From positions 62,001 through 126,000 of the forward strand of contig CANNVE010000007.1 in NCBI GenBank assembly GCA_947525975.1: DNA of 64,000 nt. The letters are read 5' to 3'. The notes under the pieces were generated by a model. That model saw nothing but the letters and a program-made list of their open reading frames with translations. It searched no databases and had not been told where the DNA came from. This stretch comes from an uncultured Muribaculaceae bacterium (GTDB lineage Bacteria; Bacteroidota; Bacteroidia; Bacteroidales; Muribaculaceae). This document shows, in pieces, positions 47,430-56,191 of the stretch. How positions within the stretch are numbered: position 1 is the first letter of the stretch; every line of letters starts with the position of its first letter. The position numbers and the translations under genes were made by a program.

Positions 47430-48692
47430 TCAGCGGCGGATAGTCTGCTTGCGGTCGGGGCCTACCGAAAGGATCACGATGGGCACTCCGAGCTTTGACT
47501 CGAGGAAGTTGACATACTCCTTGAATCTCTCGGGCATCGACTCATAGTCTTCGTATCCGGTGAGGTCCTGCTTCCAGCCGGGAAGCGTCTCGTAGACGGG
47601 AGTGATGGTGCCATCTTCGATCGAGAAGGGGAATTCATCGGTGATACGGCCGTCGATTTCGTAGGCGGTGCATGCCTTGACCTCGTCAAATCCGTCGAGC
47701 ACATCGCTCTTCATCATGATGAGCTTGGTGACGCCGTTGAGCATTATGGCGTACTTAAGAGCCACAAGGTCGACCCATCCGCATCGGCGCTCGCGGCCTG
47801 TGACGGCTCCGTATTCATGGCCGATGTCGCGTATCTTCTTGCCGGTCTCGTCGAAGAGCTCTGTGGGGAACGGGCCGCTGCCCACACGTGTGCAGTAGGC
47901 CTTGAAAATGCCGTATACATCGCCTATCTTGTTGGGCGCGACTCCGAGGCCTGTGCATGCGCCGGCGGTGATGGTGTTGCTTGATGTGACGAAAGGATAC
48001 GATCCGAAATCAATGTCGAGCATCGTGCCCTGGGCGCCTTCGCAAAGCACTTTCTTGCCCTGGACGAGGGCGCGGTTGATGGCGTGCTCGCTGTCTATCA
48101 GCTCAAATTCCTTGAGATATTCGATTGCCTTAAGCCATTTCTCCTCGAGAGCGCTGATGTCAGGCGTCTCTCCCAGCGCGGCGAGCATTGACATATGGCG
48201 GTCACGCGCGGCTGCGTATTTTTCCGGAAAGTTTTTGAGGGTGTCGCCAAGGCGAAGGCCGTTGCGCGAAATCTTGTCGGTGTATGTGGGGCCGATGCCC
48301 TTGCCGGTGGTGCCTATTTTGTTTCCACCCTTCGCCTTCTCGTTGGCGGCGTCGAGCAGTCGGTGAGTGGGCATGATCAGATGCACCTTTTTCGAAATCT
48401 TGAGGTTTTTCTTGATATCGACTCCCGACGCCTCAAGAGCCTGCGCCTCCTCCTGGAACAGGACGGGGTCAAGCACCACGCCGTTTCCTATGACGTTGAC
48501 CGTGTTTTCCTGGAAAATGCCCGACGGAATTGATCGGAGCACATATTTCTTGTCATCGAATTCGAGCGTATGGCCGGCGTTGGGCCCTCCCTGGAAGCGG
48601 GCCACGATATCGTAATCAGGCGTAAGGACATCGACAACCTTGCCTTTGCCCTCGTCGCCCCACTGCAAGCCTAAAAGCACATCAACTTTCAT
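47430..48692 (-). CDS. purA: Adenylosuccinate synthetase
   Basis: PurA joins IMP and aspartate using GTP, the first step toward AMP. With the ATG at 48692 it is 420 aa. The N-terminus MKVDVLLGLQWGDEGKGK carries the phosphate-binding signature. NAGHTLEFDDKKYVLRSIPSGI, the GTTGKGIGPTYTDK loop and the late RERRCGWVDLVALKYA follow. Longer frames upstream are ruled out by the promoter at 48748-48779. Confidence 0.97.
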   Translation of the reverse strand: MKVDVLLGLQWGDEGKGKVVDVLTPDYDIVARFQGGPNAGHTLEFDDKKYVLRSIPSGIFQENTVNVIGNGVVLDPVLFQEEAQALEASGVDIKKNLKISKKVHLIMPTHRLLDAANEKAKGGNKIGTTGKGIGPTYTDKISRNGLRLGDTLKNFPEKYAAARDRHMSMLAALGETPDISALEEKWLKAIEYLKEFELIDSEHAINRALVQGKKVLCEGAQGTMLDIDFGSYPFVTSSNTITAGACTGLGVAPNKIGDVYGIFKAYCTRVGSGPFPTELFDETGKKIRDIGHEYGAVTGRERRCGWVDLVALKYAIMLNGVTKLIMMKSDVLDGFDEVKACTAYEIDGRITDEFPFSIEDGTITPVYETLPGWKQDLTGYEDYESMPERFKEYVNFLESKLGVPIVILSVGPDRKQTIRR

Positions 48693-48747
48693 AGCTGAGA
48701 TAGTTTGGTGTTGAATGGTGTTAAGTATGTTGGTCTTTAAAACTTCG

Positions 48748-48779
48748 CAAAGATAGCCATTTTTTTTTGATTTGACAAC
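48748..48779 (-). promoter_or_regulatory. Promoter for purA
   Basis: On the minus strand GTTG (48776-48779), a 20-nt spacer and TATCTTTG (48748-48755) match the Bacteroidetes promoter. The transcript should start near 48741, about 49 nt before the ATG. Confidence 0.7.
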
Positions 48780-48809
48780 ATTTATATCGACATACACGCA
48801 AAACGCAAG

Positions 48810-48842
48810 AAGGCCGTGCGCTTTGGTGGTGCGCACGGCCTT
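48810..48842. terminator. GC hairpin between purA and FadL-type gene
   Basis: A 12-bp stem AAGGCCGTGCGC/GCGCACGGCCTT with a 9-nt loop lies 27 nt past the stop of the leftward FadL-type gene. It is a probable terminator, with only a weak T-run. Confidence 0.6.
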
Positions 48843-48868
48843 CGCGTAGGTGAGATGGCCCGAAGGGG

Positions 48869-50209
48869 TCAGAATGAGTAGCTGATGCCGAGCGAGGGCA
48901 CTACGGCGTGCACACGGTAGTCGGCTTCGAAGACGCGGTTGACGGGAATGGCCGGATTCTGCATCTTGGCTGCCAGAAGGTCTACATAATCGCCTTTGGC
49001 TCCGTCGCATCCGAGGCCAGCCACATAAAGCACCGAAAGGTCGATCGACAACCCTTTGACCGGACGGAACGAGAGGCCGAGCGAAGGCTCGATTTTGGTC
49101 ATGCCGGGAGTCTCGGGGTTGTAGTGGTTCTTGTTGACGGGGGAAAGGTCGAGGATGAGACCGCCGCGGATATCAAACCGGTTAGTGAGGCCGTATTGGG
49201 CGCCGAGGCGGAATGCCCAGGAATTTTTGTAATCCTTGACGAGCGACTGATCGTAGGCAGCCACCTTTTCGTCAAGAAATTCGATGTCGAGCTGCTTGTA
49301 GGCACTCCAGAAAGTGAGCTGTGCGTCGAAAGCGAGCGTGAGCTTGTCAAGAGGTTTGTATCCTACGCCGAAAGTCAGCACGGCAGGCATCGGCATCTCG
49401 GCCTTGAAGTTGGCCTTGTCGATGACATCGAGCTCGCCCTGAAGCACCTGCCGGGCAATCTCGTTGGCGTAAGAGAGCGATGCCTCGCCCTTCTTCACCC
49501 TCATGTTCATTTTTGAGCGGAACGATGCGCCCACCGTCACGCGGTCAGATATGTCATACATGGCGCCGACGTTGAATCCCCACCCATATTCGCTGGTGCC
49601 TTTGAGGTTGATCGACGCAGGCATGGTGGAGCCGAAGGCATATTGTATGCCCATAGCCTGAAGCATTACATCAAGAGTGGACGGATTCACGAGGCCTTTG
49701 CTGAGGTCGACGGTGCCCCATGACATGCACAGGCCGGCTCCGACCGACAGCTTCGGTGTGATGCGCCATGACAGCGTGGGCTGGATGGTGTAGACAGCGA
49801 GCTTCACCTGCTGGTTGAGGATGGCGCCGGCCCAGTTCTCGCCCCAGTTGATGCCGCTGCCGTATGGGGTGTAGAATGACACGCCTGCCTTGAGATTGTC
49901 GTAGATGCTGAATCCGGCGTTGACGAAGATCGGGGTCGACACCTTATTGTCAGTCTCGAAAGTTTCTCCTTTATGATCAGCCTTAGCGGTGGCCGACACT
50001 CCATTGATAGAAGCCGAGGCATCGAAGGCCTGATCCATGAAAGCCATGCCGGCGGGATTGAAGTACATGCTTTCCGATCCTAACTTCAGGGCCACGCCCG
50101 TGTGGGCCATACCTCCCTGCTTTGCGCTGAGGGTATTGATCTGATAGCCCTCGGCGGCTGCCGTCATCATCGACGCGATTGCCGCCACAGTAAGTAGAGT
50201 TTTTTTCAT
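48869..50209 (-). CDS. OmpP1/FadL-type outer-membrane transporter
   Basis: An outer-membrane beta-barrel of the FadL/TodX family for hydrophobic compounds. Using the ATG at 50209 it is 446 aa with a signal peptide (MKKTLLTVAAIASMMTAAAEG). The mature N-terminus INTLSAKQGGMAHTGVAL and MYFNPAGMAFM (the family NPAG motif) form the hatch. Alternating strands follow, ending GISYSF with the terminal Phe needed for barrel insertion. ATGs at 50215 and 50227 are possible but weaken the signal peptide. The substrate is unknown. Confidence 0.93.
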   Translation of the reverse strand: MKKTLLTVAAIASMMTAAAEGYQINTLSAKQGGMAHTGVALKLGSESMYFNPAGMAFMDQAFDASASINGVSATAKADHKGETFETDNKVSTPIFVNAGFSIYDNLKAGVSFYTPYGSGINWGENWAGAILNQQVKLAVYTIQPTLSWRITPKLSVGAGLCMSWGTVDLSKGLVNPSTLDVMLQAMGIQYAFGSTMPASINLKGTSEYGWGFNVGAMYDISDRVTVGASFRSKMNMRVKKGEASLSYANEIARQVLQGELDVIDKANFKAEMPMPAVLTFGVGYKPLDKLTLAFDAQLTFWSAYKQLDIEFLDEKVAAYDQSLVKDYKNSWAFRLGAQYGLTNRFDIRGGLILDLSPVNKNHYNPETPGMTKIEPSLGLSFRPVKGLSIDLSVLYVAGLGCDGAKGDYVDLLAAKMQNPAIPVNRVFEADYRVHAVVPSLGISYSF

Positions 50210-50359
50210 ACTCATAAATAATTTCATTCAATTGTATTAACTTTTTTTGCCGGGATATATTGTGTCAATGCTAATAAATGTGATTGCAAACGCCCTTCCG
50301 CGCCGCCGGGCGTTAATTACATATATCAATACATCAATACTATAAAAGCACAAAGGATT

Positions 50360-50869
50360 ATGAAAGCAAAATTTCTACTCAGCGCCCTGGCTGTCGCAGC
50401 CGGACTTTTGACAATGAGCTGCAGTGATGATAACGATGACATCAGCGCGAGCAAGGTGCCACAGAAGGTGATCAACACTATGAAGCAAATGTATCCGGGT
50501 GTGTATTCTACCCAATGGGAGCAAATCTCACCTTACTACGTGGCCGACTTCATGCATGAGGGATTCGACAAGGAGGCGTGGTTCAGCGCCGACGGCTCAT
50601 GGGCCATGACCGAGACTGACTACAACTCCAACATCTCATATCTGCCCGCTGCGGTGCAGGAGGCCTTCGCCATGAGCGAATACTCACAATGGATCGTAGA
50701 CGACGTTGACACATACCAGCGCACGTATGACACCTTCAGCGTCATCGAGGTGGAAGGCCCGTCATCGCCCGACATCAGCCTATTCTACAGCGAAGACGGC
50801 GTGCTGCTCAACGAGGTGGAGGACTTCGACATCACCATCACCCCCAACACCATCATCTCTGCCCTCTGA
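50360..50869 (+). CDS. Small lipoprotein with PepSY-like domain
   Basis: A 169-aa lipoprotein. The signal peptide MKAKFLLSALAVAAGLLTMSC gives lipidated Cys21, followed by SDDNDD, an acidic tether typical of surface-exported Bacteroidetes lipoproteins. The rest resembles the putative PepSY-like beta-lactamase-inhibitor family: YPGVYSTQWEQISPYYVADFMHEG, FSADGSWAMTETDY and LPAAVQEAF are the common pattern. It is divergent from the FadL-type gene. A hairpin ACGCCC/GGGCGT (50290-50313) precedes it. The function is unknown. Confidence 0.8.
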   Translation: MKAKFLLSALAVAAGLLTMSCSDDNDDISASKVPQKVINTMKQMYPGVYSTQWEQISPYYVADFMHEGFDKEAWFSADGSWAMTETDYNSNISYLPAAVQEAFAMSEYSQWIVDDVDTYQRTYDTFSVIEVEGPSSPDISLFYSEDGVLLNEVEDFDITITPNTIISAL

Positions 50870-51240
50870 CACAGCCCAAAGCCGGGGCAGTAGCGGCGCA
50901 GAGGACATGAGCCTGCAGCGCCGCTACGCCCCCGTCGCGTACGAAAGTCCACGAGAAAACCACAGATAGCAAGAAAGTTTTTGTCGTACGGAAGGTTTAA
51001 TCCCAGTGAAAACTTAAAGACAGGAACACAGTATCAACAGGAGTGCACATGCAAGTGTCCGTGCGTCTCTTCGAAGCGCACGGGCGAAAAAAGAAATCTA
51101 AAAAACGTTCAAAATCCGTTGTATTAGTATGTTTACCTGTTGTTGCGCCATTCCACCAAATAGTATTGTGCATCAACCTTTTTAGAATGGCAGTTATAGG
51201 ATATCAAGAATATTAGACTGATGAATAGCCAAATTTTTTT
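50870..51240. other. 371-bp gap with hairpins, no gene recognised
   Basis: The gap contains a GC hairpin near 50885-50930 (probable terminator of the PepSY-like gene), an inverted repeat CGTACGA/TCGTACG (50938-50944 and 50984-50990) and a third stem CCGTGCG/CGCACGG (51059-51065 and 51077-51083). No conserved RNA family, ORF or promoter was recognised. A small structured RNA is possible but unsupported. Confidence 0.4.
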
Positions 51241-52044
51241 TCATTGCAATAATTTTCTATCGTTATCACCGCTTTCCAACACGCTCATCTGATGGATGGC
51301 GATTTGGTTGAGTTTTATAAGTCGCTCTGATTGTGGTAGTCCCTGCTCTATGAATACGGCATTGAGGCTTTCCATGTTTGATAGGCAGATAAGTTCGTTG
51401 ACGGATGCATAGTCGCGGATATTGCCTTTCAAGTTTGGGTTAGCCTCTCGCCACTGTTTAGCTGTCATGCCAAACATAGCCACATTCAACACATCCGCCT
51501 CATTGGCATAAATGATGCTGGCCTGTGCCTTTGTGACCTCCGCCGGGATAAGGTTCTGCTTGATGGCGTCAGTGTGTATGCGATAGTTGATTTTCGACAA
51601 CTCGCGCTTCGCCGACCACCCGATCAACCTCTGCTCCTCGGCTTTCAACCGCTGGTACTCCTTTACAAGCAAAAGTTGGAATTTCGGACTTAACCACATA
51701 CCAAAGTGATACGCAATATCCCTGTGCGCATAAGTACCACCATAGCGTCCGGCCTTTGCAATTATGCCTTTAGCGTTTGTACGCTCAATCCATGCCTTTG
51801 TGGAAAGGACAAAATTATTGCTTCCGGCGGCATTTTTAATTGCACCGAATTCGGTGCAATTAAAATCCGGATTGTATAGCATCTCCCATTCGCCGAGGTA
51901 TTCAATAGTACCTTTGAGACTTAACCAACGGAATATTATATGCTACTGCAGTTGACTTTTGGCCATGTCAGTCAAGGAGATATAGTCCTCCGCATCGATA
52001 TTGAGTACGGTAATTGGGGTATTTTGAACTGTGATTTTTGCCAT
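51241..52044 (-). pseudogene. KilA-N domain protein interrupted by an amber codon
   Basis: The full frame opens at an ATG (52042-52044, MAKITVQNTPITVLNIDAED) and runs in one frame to 51241, 267 codons including the stop. A single TAG at 51943-51945 (codon 34) breaks it, right after YISLTDMAKSQLQ. The downstream part (HIIFRWLSLKGTIEYLGEWE, then AGRYGGTYAHRDIAYHFGMWLS, then INYRIHTDAIKQNLIP) is intact. KilA-N is a DNA-binding domain common in phages and integrated elements. An ATG at 51882 leaves 213 aa without the first conserved strand. The region is more A/T-rich than its neighbours, consistent with transfer. A -7-like TATATTTG lies at 52071-52078. Confidence 0.8.
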
Positions 52045-52161
52045 TTGGGATAAGCGTTTGATTTCATACGCAAATATACATCAAAAATCTGACATAACAG
52101 CGCATTAGCCCGCTTTTCAACGAGACGGCATTTTATCCTTGTTGAGAGCCATGAAAAAATG

Positions 52162-52190
52162 GGAGGTGCGTCTCATCGAAACGCACCTCC
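52162..52190 (-). terminator. Terminator of GH13 amylase gene
   Basis: A 10-bp stem GGAGGTGCGT/ACGCACCTCC with a 9-nt loop is followed on the minus strand by a run of six T. It lies 30 nt after the stop at 52220. Confidence 0.85.
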
Positions 52191-52219
52191 TGAATGTTTA
52201 TGCCGTAATTTATTATCTT

Positions 52220-53668
52220 TCACTTGGCGTAGAGCATGTAGCTGGCCAAGGGGGCAAGACTGCCTGTGATGACGCCGCCGCTCACCTTGAATGTGGCGCT
52301 ATGCACGGCGTCGGTGTATTCTCCGTCGGGCAGGGTCGTGGCCATGAATATAGCCTCGGGAGCATCGGAGAAATTGACCAGTGCGGCTCCCTTATTGCCG
52401 CGGGCCACTTCGGCCACAGCGCCGTCTTCGCTAAAGGTGACGGTCTCGCCTGTGCCGGTCATCGCCTTGCGGAATTTATTGGCGGCAACCACCTCGGGGC
52501 TGAAGAATTCGTCGTTGCCTTGGGCGCCGAGCACGTTGTTGCCCCAATAATTGTCGGGTGTGCGTCCGGCAGGTCGGCTGAAGAAGAGCGGGGTTCCGTG
52601 CTGACGGGCGGCAAGGAATGCCCATCCGGCGCGTATCTGGTCGTCAGTGAGGGATGCCGATTCATGAGCGTTGGCGTATGTGTCGTGGCTTTCCACCCAG
52701 GTGACAAGTTTTGAGGGGTCGACCGGAGCCTGCCAATCGAGCAGAGCCATGCTGTCTGCGGCTGCTTTCCCGCTCTCAAGGGCATGGCGCAGGACGTGGC
52801 CGTAGTTGCTGGCCGTGAGGTCGAAATACTGCGCGTATTCATCCTCTTTCACGTTTTTGTCCTGAAGCACCTCTCCGTATACGAAAAGGCTGTCCATTGG
52901 TAAGGAGAGCCTGACACCGTCGACCGCTTCGCGTCCAGTGGCCACGTCCCAGAAATTATTGCGCTTCGATTTCGGGTCGAGCGGATCTGACGGAAGGCCG
53001 ATGTGCTTGGCCGTGTCGTAGCGGAATCCCCGGGCGCCGAGGGCGAGGAGATCGTTGACGTATTCCATGTAGTACTTCTGAAAGGCCGGATTCTCGGTAT
53101 TGACGTCGGGAAGGCCTCCCATGGCTCCGGTGGTGCATTGCAGACGGTCGTTCCACTCGGTGATGTCATTGAGTCCGTTGGCGTGGTAGAGGCTGTCTTT
53201 TCCGCCCACGGCTTCGATCAGGTCTGCGGTGACAGCCGAGCGGTCAAAGGCAGTGTGGTTGGGAAGCACGTCTACGATCACTCTCACCCCGTATTTGCGG
53301 GCGCTGTCGGCCATAGCCTTAAATTGCTCACGGCTTCCGAGCTGGTAATTCCCCACCTTCCAGTCGATAGGCTGATAGTGGTAGTACCATTTTCCCTTCT
53401 TTCCGTTCTCCTCAGTGCCGAAAAGAGCCATGCCGCCGTCTTCACCCACGAAGCAGGTGTTGGCGGGAGATGTCTGCACGTATCCGTATCCGGCGTCGGC
53501 TATCCGCTTCATGTTGGCTGCTATGGTGTCGAATGACCAGGACCATGCGTGGAGTATCACGTCGTCGTCTGTGTTGACTGGATCCGCGGCCACGGTCGGC
53601 GAGGTCTTGGGAGTGCAAGCCGCCAGGCCAAAGGCTGCGGCGGCGTAAGCGAGGTGTCTGAATCTCAT
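52220..53668 (-). CDS. GH13 alpha-amylase family lipoprotein
   Basis: An exported alpha-glucan hydrolase of 482 aa. The signal peptide MRFRHLAYAAAAFGLAAC ends at lipidated Cys18. GH13 conserved regions are visible in order: DVLPNH (region I), GFRYDTAKH with the nucleophile Asp (II), FVYGEVLQ with the acid/base Glu (III) and TWVESHDT with the transition-state Asp (IV). The domain C strands end in LASYMLYAK. It stands alone with its own promoter and terminator; no SusC/SusD pair is in the window. Confidence 0.94.
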   Translation of the reverse strand: MRFRHLAYAAAAFGLAACTPKTSPTVAADPVNTDDDVILHAWSWSFDTIAANMKRIADAGYGYVQTSPANTCFVGEDGGMALFGTEENGKKGKWYYHYQPIDWKVGNYQLGSREQFKAMADSARKYGVRVIVDVLPNHTAFDRSAVTADLIEAVGGKDSLYHANGLNDITEWNDRLQCTTGAMGGLPDVNTENPAFQKYYMEYVNDLLALGARGFRYDTAKHIGLPSDPLDPKSKRNNFWDVATGREAVDGVRLSLPMDSLFVYGEVLQDKNVKEDEYAQYFDLTASNYGHVLRHALESGKAAADSMALLDWQAPVDPSKLVTWVESHDTYANAHESASLTDDQIRAGWAFLAARQHGTPLFFSRPAGRTPDNYWGNNVLGAQGNDEFFSPEVVAANKFRKAMTGTGETVTFSEDGAVAEVARGNKGAALVNFSDAPEAIFMATTLPDGEYTDAVHSATFKVSGGVITGSLAPLASYMLYAK

Positions 53669-53777
53669 GATGCTTATGTGTAATTTGGTATTTCAAATAT
53701 GCGTAATGATGGTCAGCGCTTGTGCGCGCTCGGGGGTATAACAAACACGGGCGCGGAAATGTTCGCGCAATGATTTG

Positions 53778-53809
53778 CAAAGATAGGGCATTCGACGCAT
53801 TATCTCAAA
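53778..53809 (-). promoter_or_regulatory. Promoter for GH13 amylase
   Basis: On the minus strand TTTG (53806-53809), a 20-nt spacer and TATCTTTG (53778-53785) match the Bacteroidetes promoter. The predicted leader before the ATG at 53668 is about 100 nt. Confidence 0.75.
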
Positions 53810-53896
53810 ATCTGTTTTCTTATTTTAACACTTTTGACCCAACCACATCCCTCGCGCCGGTGTTTATAGGATATGACATTTTAAACTATTTGAATT

Positions 53897-54601
53897 ATGA
53901 AGCTACTACATTTCGCAGGCATCGCCCTTGTATGCGGGGCCATGCTTTTAGGCCAGACATCGTGCTCGTCAATGAACAATACAGGCAAGGGCGCTCTCGT
54001 GGGCGGAGGCGGAGGCACAGCCCTCGGAGCAGGCCTCGGCGCTCTTATCGGCGGAGGTAAGGGAGCGGCCATCGGTGCAGCCATCGGAGCAGGCGTCGGC
54101 GCAGGCGCAGGCGCCTTGATCGGCAACCGCATGGACAAGCAGCAAAAGGAACTGCAGGAAGAGCTTGCCAACCAGGCCAAGGTGGAGCAGACCACCGACC
54201 AAAATGGACTGCGCGCCATTAAAGTCACATTCGACGGCGGCATCCTCTTCCCTACCAACGGCACCACCCTCAGCGCTTCAGCCAAGTCTGATCTCGCCAA
54301 ATTCGCCGCATCGCTCACATCCAATCCGGGCACCAACGTGCAGATCTACGGATTCACCGACAACACCGGTTCGCTCCAGGTCAACCAGCGAGTGGCCGAC
54401 GGTCGAGCCAACGCCGTGCTCCGCGATCTTGTCAACGACGGCGTATCCCCCACCCGCCTTATGGCTGAAGGCATCCCAATGGCCGACTACATCGCCAGCA
54501 ATGACACACCCGCAGGCCGCGCCCAAAACAGGCGCGTAGAGATCTACGTCACTGCAAGCCCGGAGATGATACAGCAGGCCGAAAGCGGAACCCTGCACTG
54601 A
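53897..54601 (+). CDS. OmpA family lipoprotein with glycine zipper
   Basis: A 234-aa outer-membrane lipoprotein. The signal peptide ends TSC (Cys23). A glycine-zipper segment rich in GAxxGG (residues 30-75) can span the membrane. The C-terminal OmpA domain (about 110-225) has DGGILFPTNGTTLS and the peptidoglycan-binding pattern GFTDNTGSLQVNQRVADGRA with NRRVEI. It anchors the envelope to peptidoglycan. It is convergent with thiD, with a shared terminator between them. Confidence 0.93.
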   Translation: MKLLHFAGIALVCGAMLLGQTSCSSMNNTGKGALVGGGGGTALGAGLGALIGGGKGAAIGAAIGAGVGAGAGALIGNRMDKQQKELQEELANQAKVEQTTDQNGLRAIKVTFDGGILFPTNGTTLSASAKSDLAKFAASLTSNPGTNVQIYGFTDNTGSLQVNQRVADGRANAVLRDLVNDGVSPTRLMAEGIPMADYIASNDTPAGRAQNRRVEIYVTASPEMIQQAESGTLH

Positions 54602-54624
54602 CACATAACATAAAAACACAATAG

Positions 54625-54674
54625 GCGGGCGGGACACACAGACAGCCACATGGCTGCCGTGATGTCCCGCCCGC
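54625..54674. terminator. Shared terminator between OmpA lipoprotein and thi operon
   Basis: A 12-bp outer stem GCGGGCGGGACA/TGTCCCGCCCGC (54625-54636 and 54663-54674) encloses a second stem CAGCCA/TGGCTG (54644-54649 and 54651-54656). It sits between two convergent genes. Confidence 0.8.
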
Positions 54675-54698
54675 TATTATTGTGGGATTTTATTTGTT

Positions 54699-55517
54699 TC
54701 AGGAATTCTGCATCCAGCCGTGGCATACGGGGCCGTGGCCTTGGCCTATTTGGTAGCGGGCGCCATGGATGATGGCGTTGCTGAGGTATTCTTTGCCGAG
54801 GCGTACGGCATCGGCGAGGGATGCTCCCTTGGCAAGGTAGGCGGCGATGGCAGAAGAGAGGGTGCATCCGGTGCCGTGGGTATTGACTGTGTCTACCTTC
54901 GGAGACGAGAGCCTTAAGGATTCACCGGTCTCTCGATTGTAGAATACGTCGACAAGGGTGTCGGTGCCTGCAAGATGACCGGCCTTGAGCATGACGGAGG
55001 CTCCGCACTCTGAGGAGAGTTCGCGGGCGGCATCCTCAAGTTCGTCCTGATGGCCAATCTCGCGTCCGAGCAGGATAGAAGCCTCGGGGAGATTGGGCGT
55101 GATGATGCGGCTATAGGGTATCAGTTCACTTTTGAGGGTGGAGACAGCTTCAGGCATGAGAAGAGGATCGCCGGAGGTGGCCACCATCACGGGGTCAAGC
55201 ACTATGTCGCGCACGTCGGGATACTCCATCAGCGTCGACTTGACGGCGCGGATAAGATCAGCGCTGTGAAGCATGCCTATCTTGACGGCATCGGCGCCGA
55301 TGTCGGATAGCACTGACCGGATCTGGCCCACGACGAAGGGCACTGGCACGGGATGGACGCCATAGACGCCGCAAGTGTTCTCATCGACTATGGCCACTAT
55401 GGCAGAAGCGCCGTAGACGCCAAGAGCGGAGAATGTCTTGAGGTCGGCCTGCATGCCGGCTCCGCCCGAGGGGTCGCTGCCGGCGATGGTGAGGGCACGG
55501 TTATATTTCATAAGCAT
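54699..55517 (-). CDS. thiD: Hydroxymethylpyrimidine (phospho)kinase
   Basis: ThiD phosphorylates HMP and then HMP-phosphate to HMP-PP, the pyrimidine half of thiamin. The 272-aa protein shows GSDPSGGAGMQADLKTFSALGVYG at the N-terminus and the anion-hole motif DTVNTHGTGCTLSSAIAA near 212. It is the last gene of the operon, 26 nt after tenA. The start is at 55517, or the ATG two codons later (55511). Confidence 0.95.
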   Translation of the reverse strand: MLMKYNRALTIAGSDPSGGAGMQADLKTFSALGVYGASAIVAIVDENTCGVYGVHPVPVPFVVGQIRSVLSDIGADAVKIGMLHSADLIRAVKSTLMEYPDVRDIVLDPVMVATSGDPLLMPEAVSTLKSELIPYSRIITPNLPEASILLGREIGHQDELEDAARELSSECGASVMLKAGHLAGTDTLVDVFYNRETGESLRLSSPKVDTVNTHGTGCTLSSAIAAYLAKGASLADAVRLGKEYLSNAIIHGARYQIGQGHGPVCHGWMQNS

Positions 55518-55543
55518 AAGTATTTAATCGTATAAAAGACACG

Positions 55544-56191
55544 TCACGCCTGCATCACGGGCCACAACTCCATGCGATAGGCTGAATCCCAGAATAGCCA
55601 CTCCATGCGCGAGCAGGTCACGAAGGCTTCGGTCATCTGCCTGCGCACCTCCGGGGTGGTAGAGGCGGCCAAAGCGTCGCAAATCTCGATGCAGCGGCGG
55701 TTGCTTTCGTCAAAGGCAGGGTCAGAATAGGCGGCTATCCAGTCGCGGTAGGGGTTGCCCTCCATATCGGCTATCTTCAGGATGTGCTTGCCCACCTCAA
55801 GGTAGATCCAAAAGCACGGCAGGATGGCGGCGGCCTCAATGGCTACGTCCTTGTCTGACTGTGACTTCAGATATGAGGTGTAGAACTCGCAGGCCATCGA
55901 CTTGCCGGCTGAGGTGTCGGGGCTGAACGTCTGGTGCAGTCCTTTCTCTACAGCCACACCATCTTTGGCAAATCCGAGGAATGTGTCTACGTCCTCCATC
56001 CGTGGCAGACGCGACGCTATGTGCGAGAGCACGCGCGAGTAGACGTCGATGTATTGATTGTCCTGGCTGATGTAGAATCGGAATTTCTCCTGCGGCAGCG
56101 AGCCATCGGCGAGTTCCTTCAGAAACGGCATATTGATGATGGCATCATAGATGCCTTCAGCGGCCTGCCAAGCCTCTTCGCTCCATTTCAT
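55544..56191 (-). CDS. tenA: Aminopyrimidine aminohydrolase TenA
   Basis: TenA hydrolyses amino-methyl-pyrimidine from degraded thiamin to HMP for salvage. With the ATG at 56191 it is 215 aa, and this ATG overlaps the methyltransferase stop (ATGA). Conserved features are FYISQDNQYI with Asp44, the nucleophile in AAILPCFWIYLEVG (Cys126, matching Cys135 of B. subtilis TenA), and the late RMEWLFWDSAYRMELW. The active-site residues look intact. It gives the operon a pyrimidine source without ThiC. Confidence 0.94.
   Translation of the reverse strand: MKWSEEAWQAAEGIYDAIINMPFLKELADGSLPQEKFRFYISQDNQYIDVYSRVLSHIASRLPRMEDVDTFLGFAKDGVAVEKGLHQTFSPDTSAGKSMACEFYTSYLKSQSDKDVAIEAAAILPCFWIYLEVGKHILKIADMEGNPYRDWIAAYSDPAFDESNRRCIEICDALAASTTPEVRRQMTEAFVTCSRMEWLFWDSAYRMELWPVMQA

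Noticed and set aside
48693..49010. N-terminal extension of PurA by about 105 codons
   Set aside because: The purA promoter lies inside it, and the family N-terminus begins exactly at the ATG at 48692.
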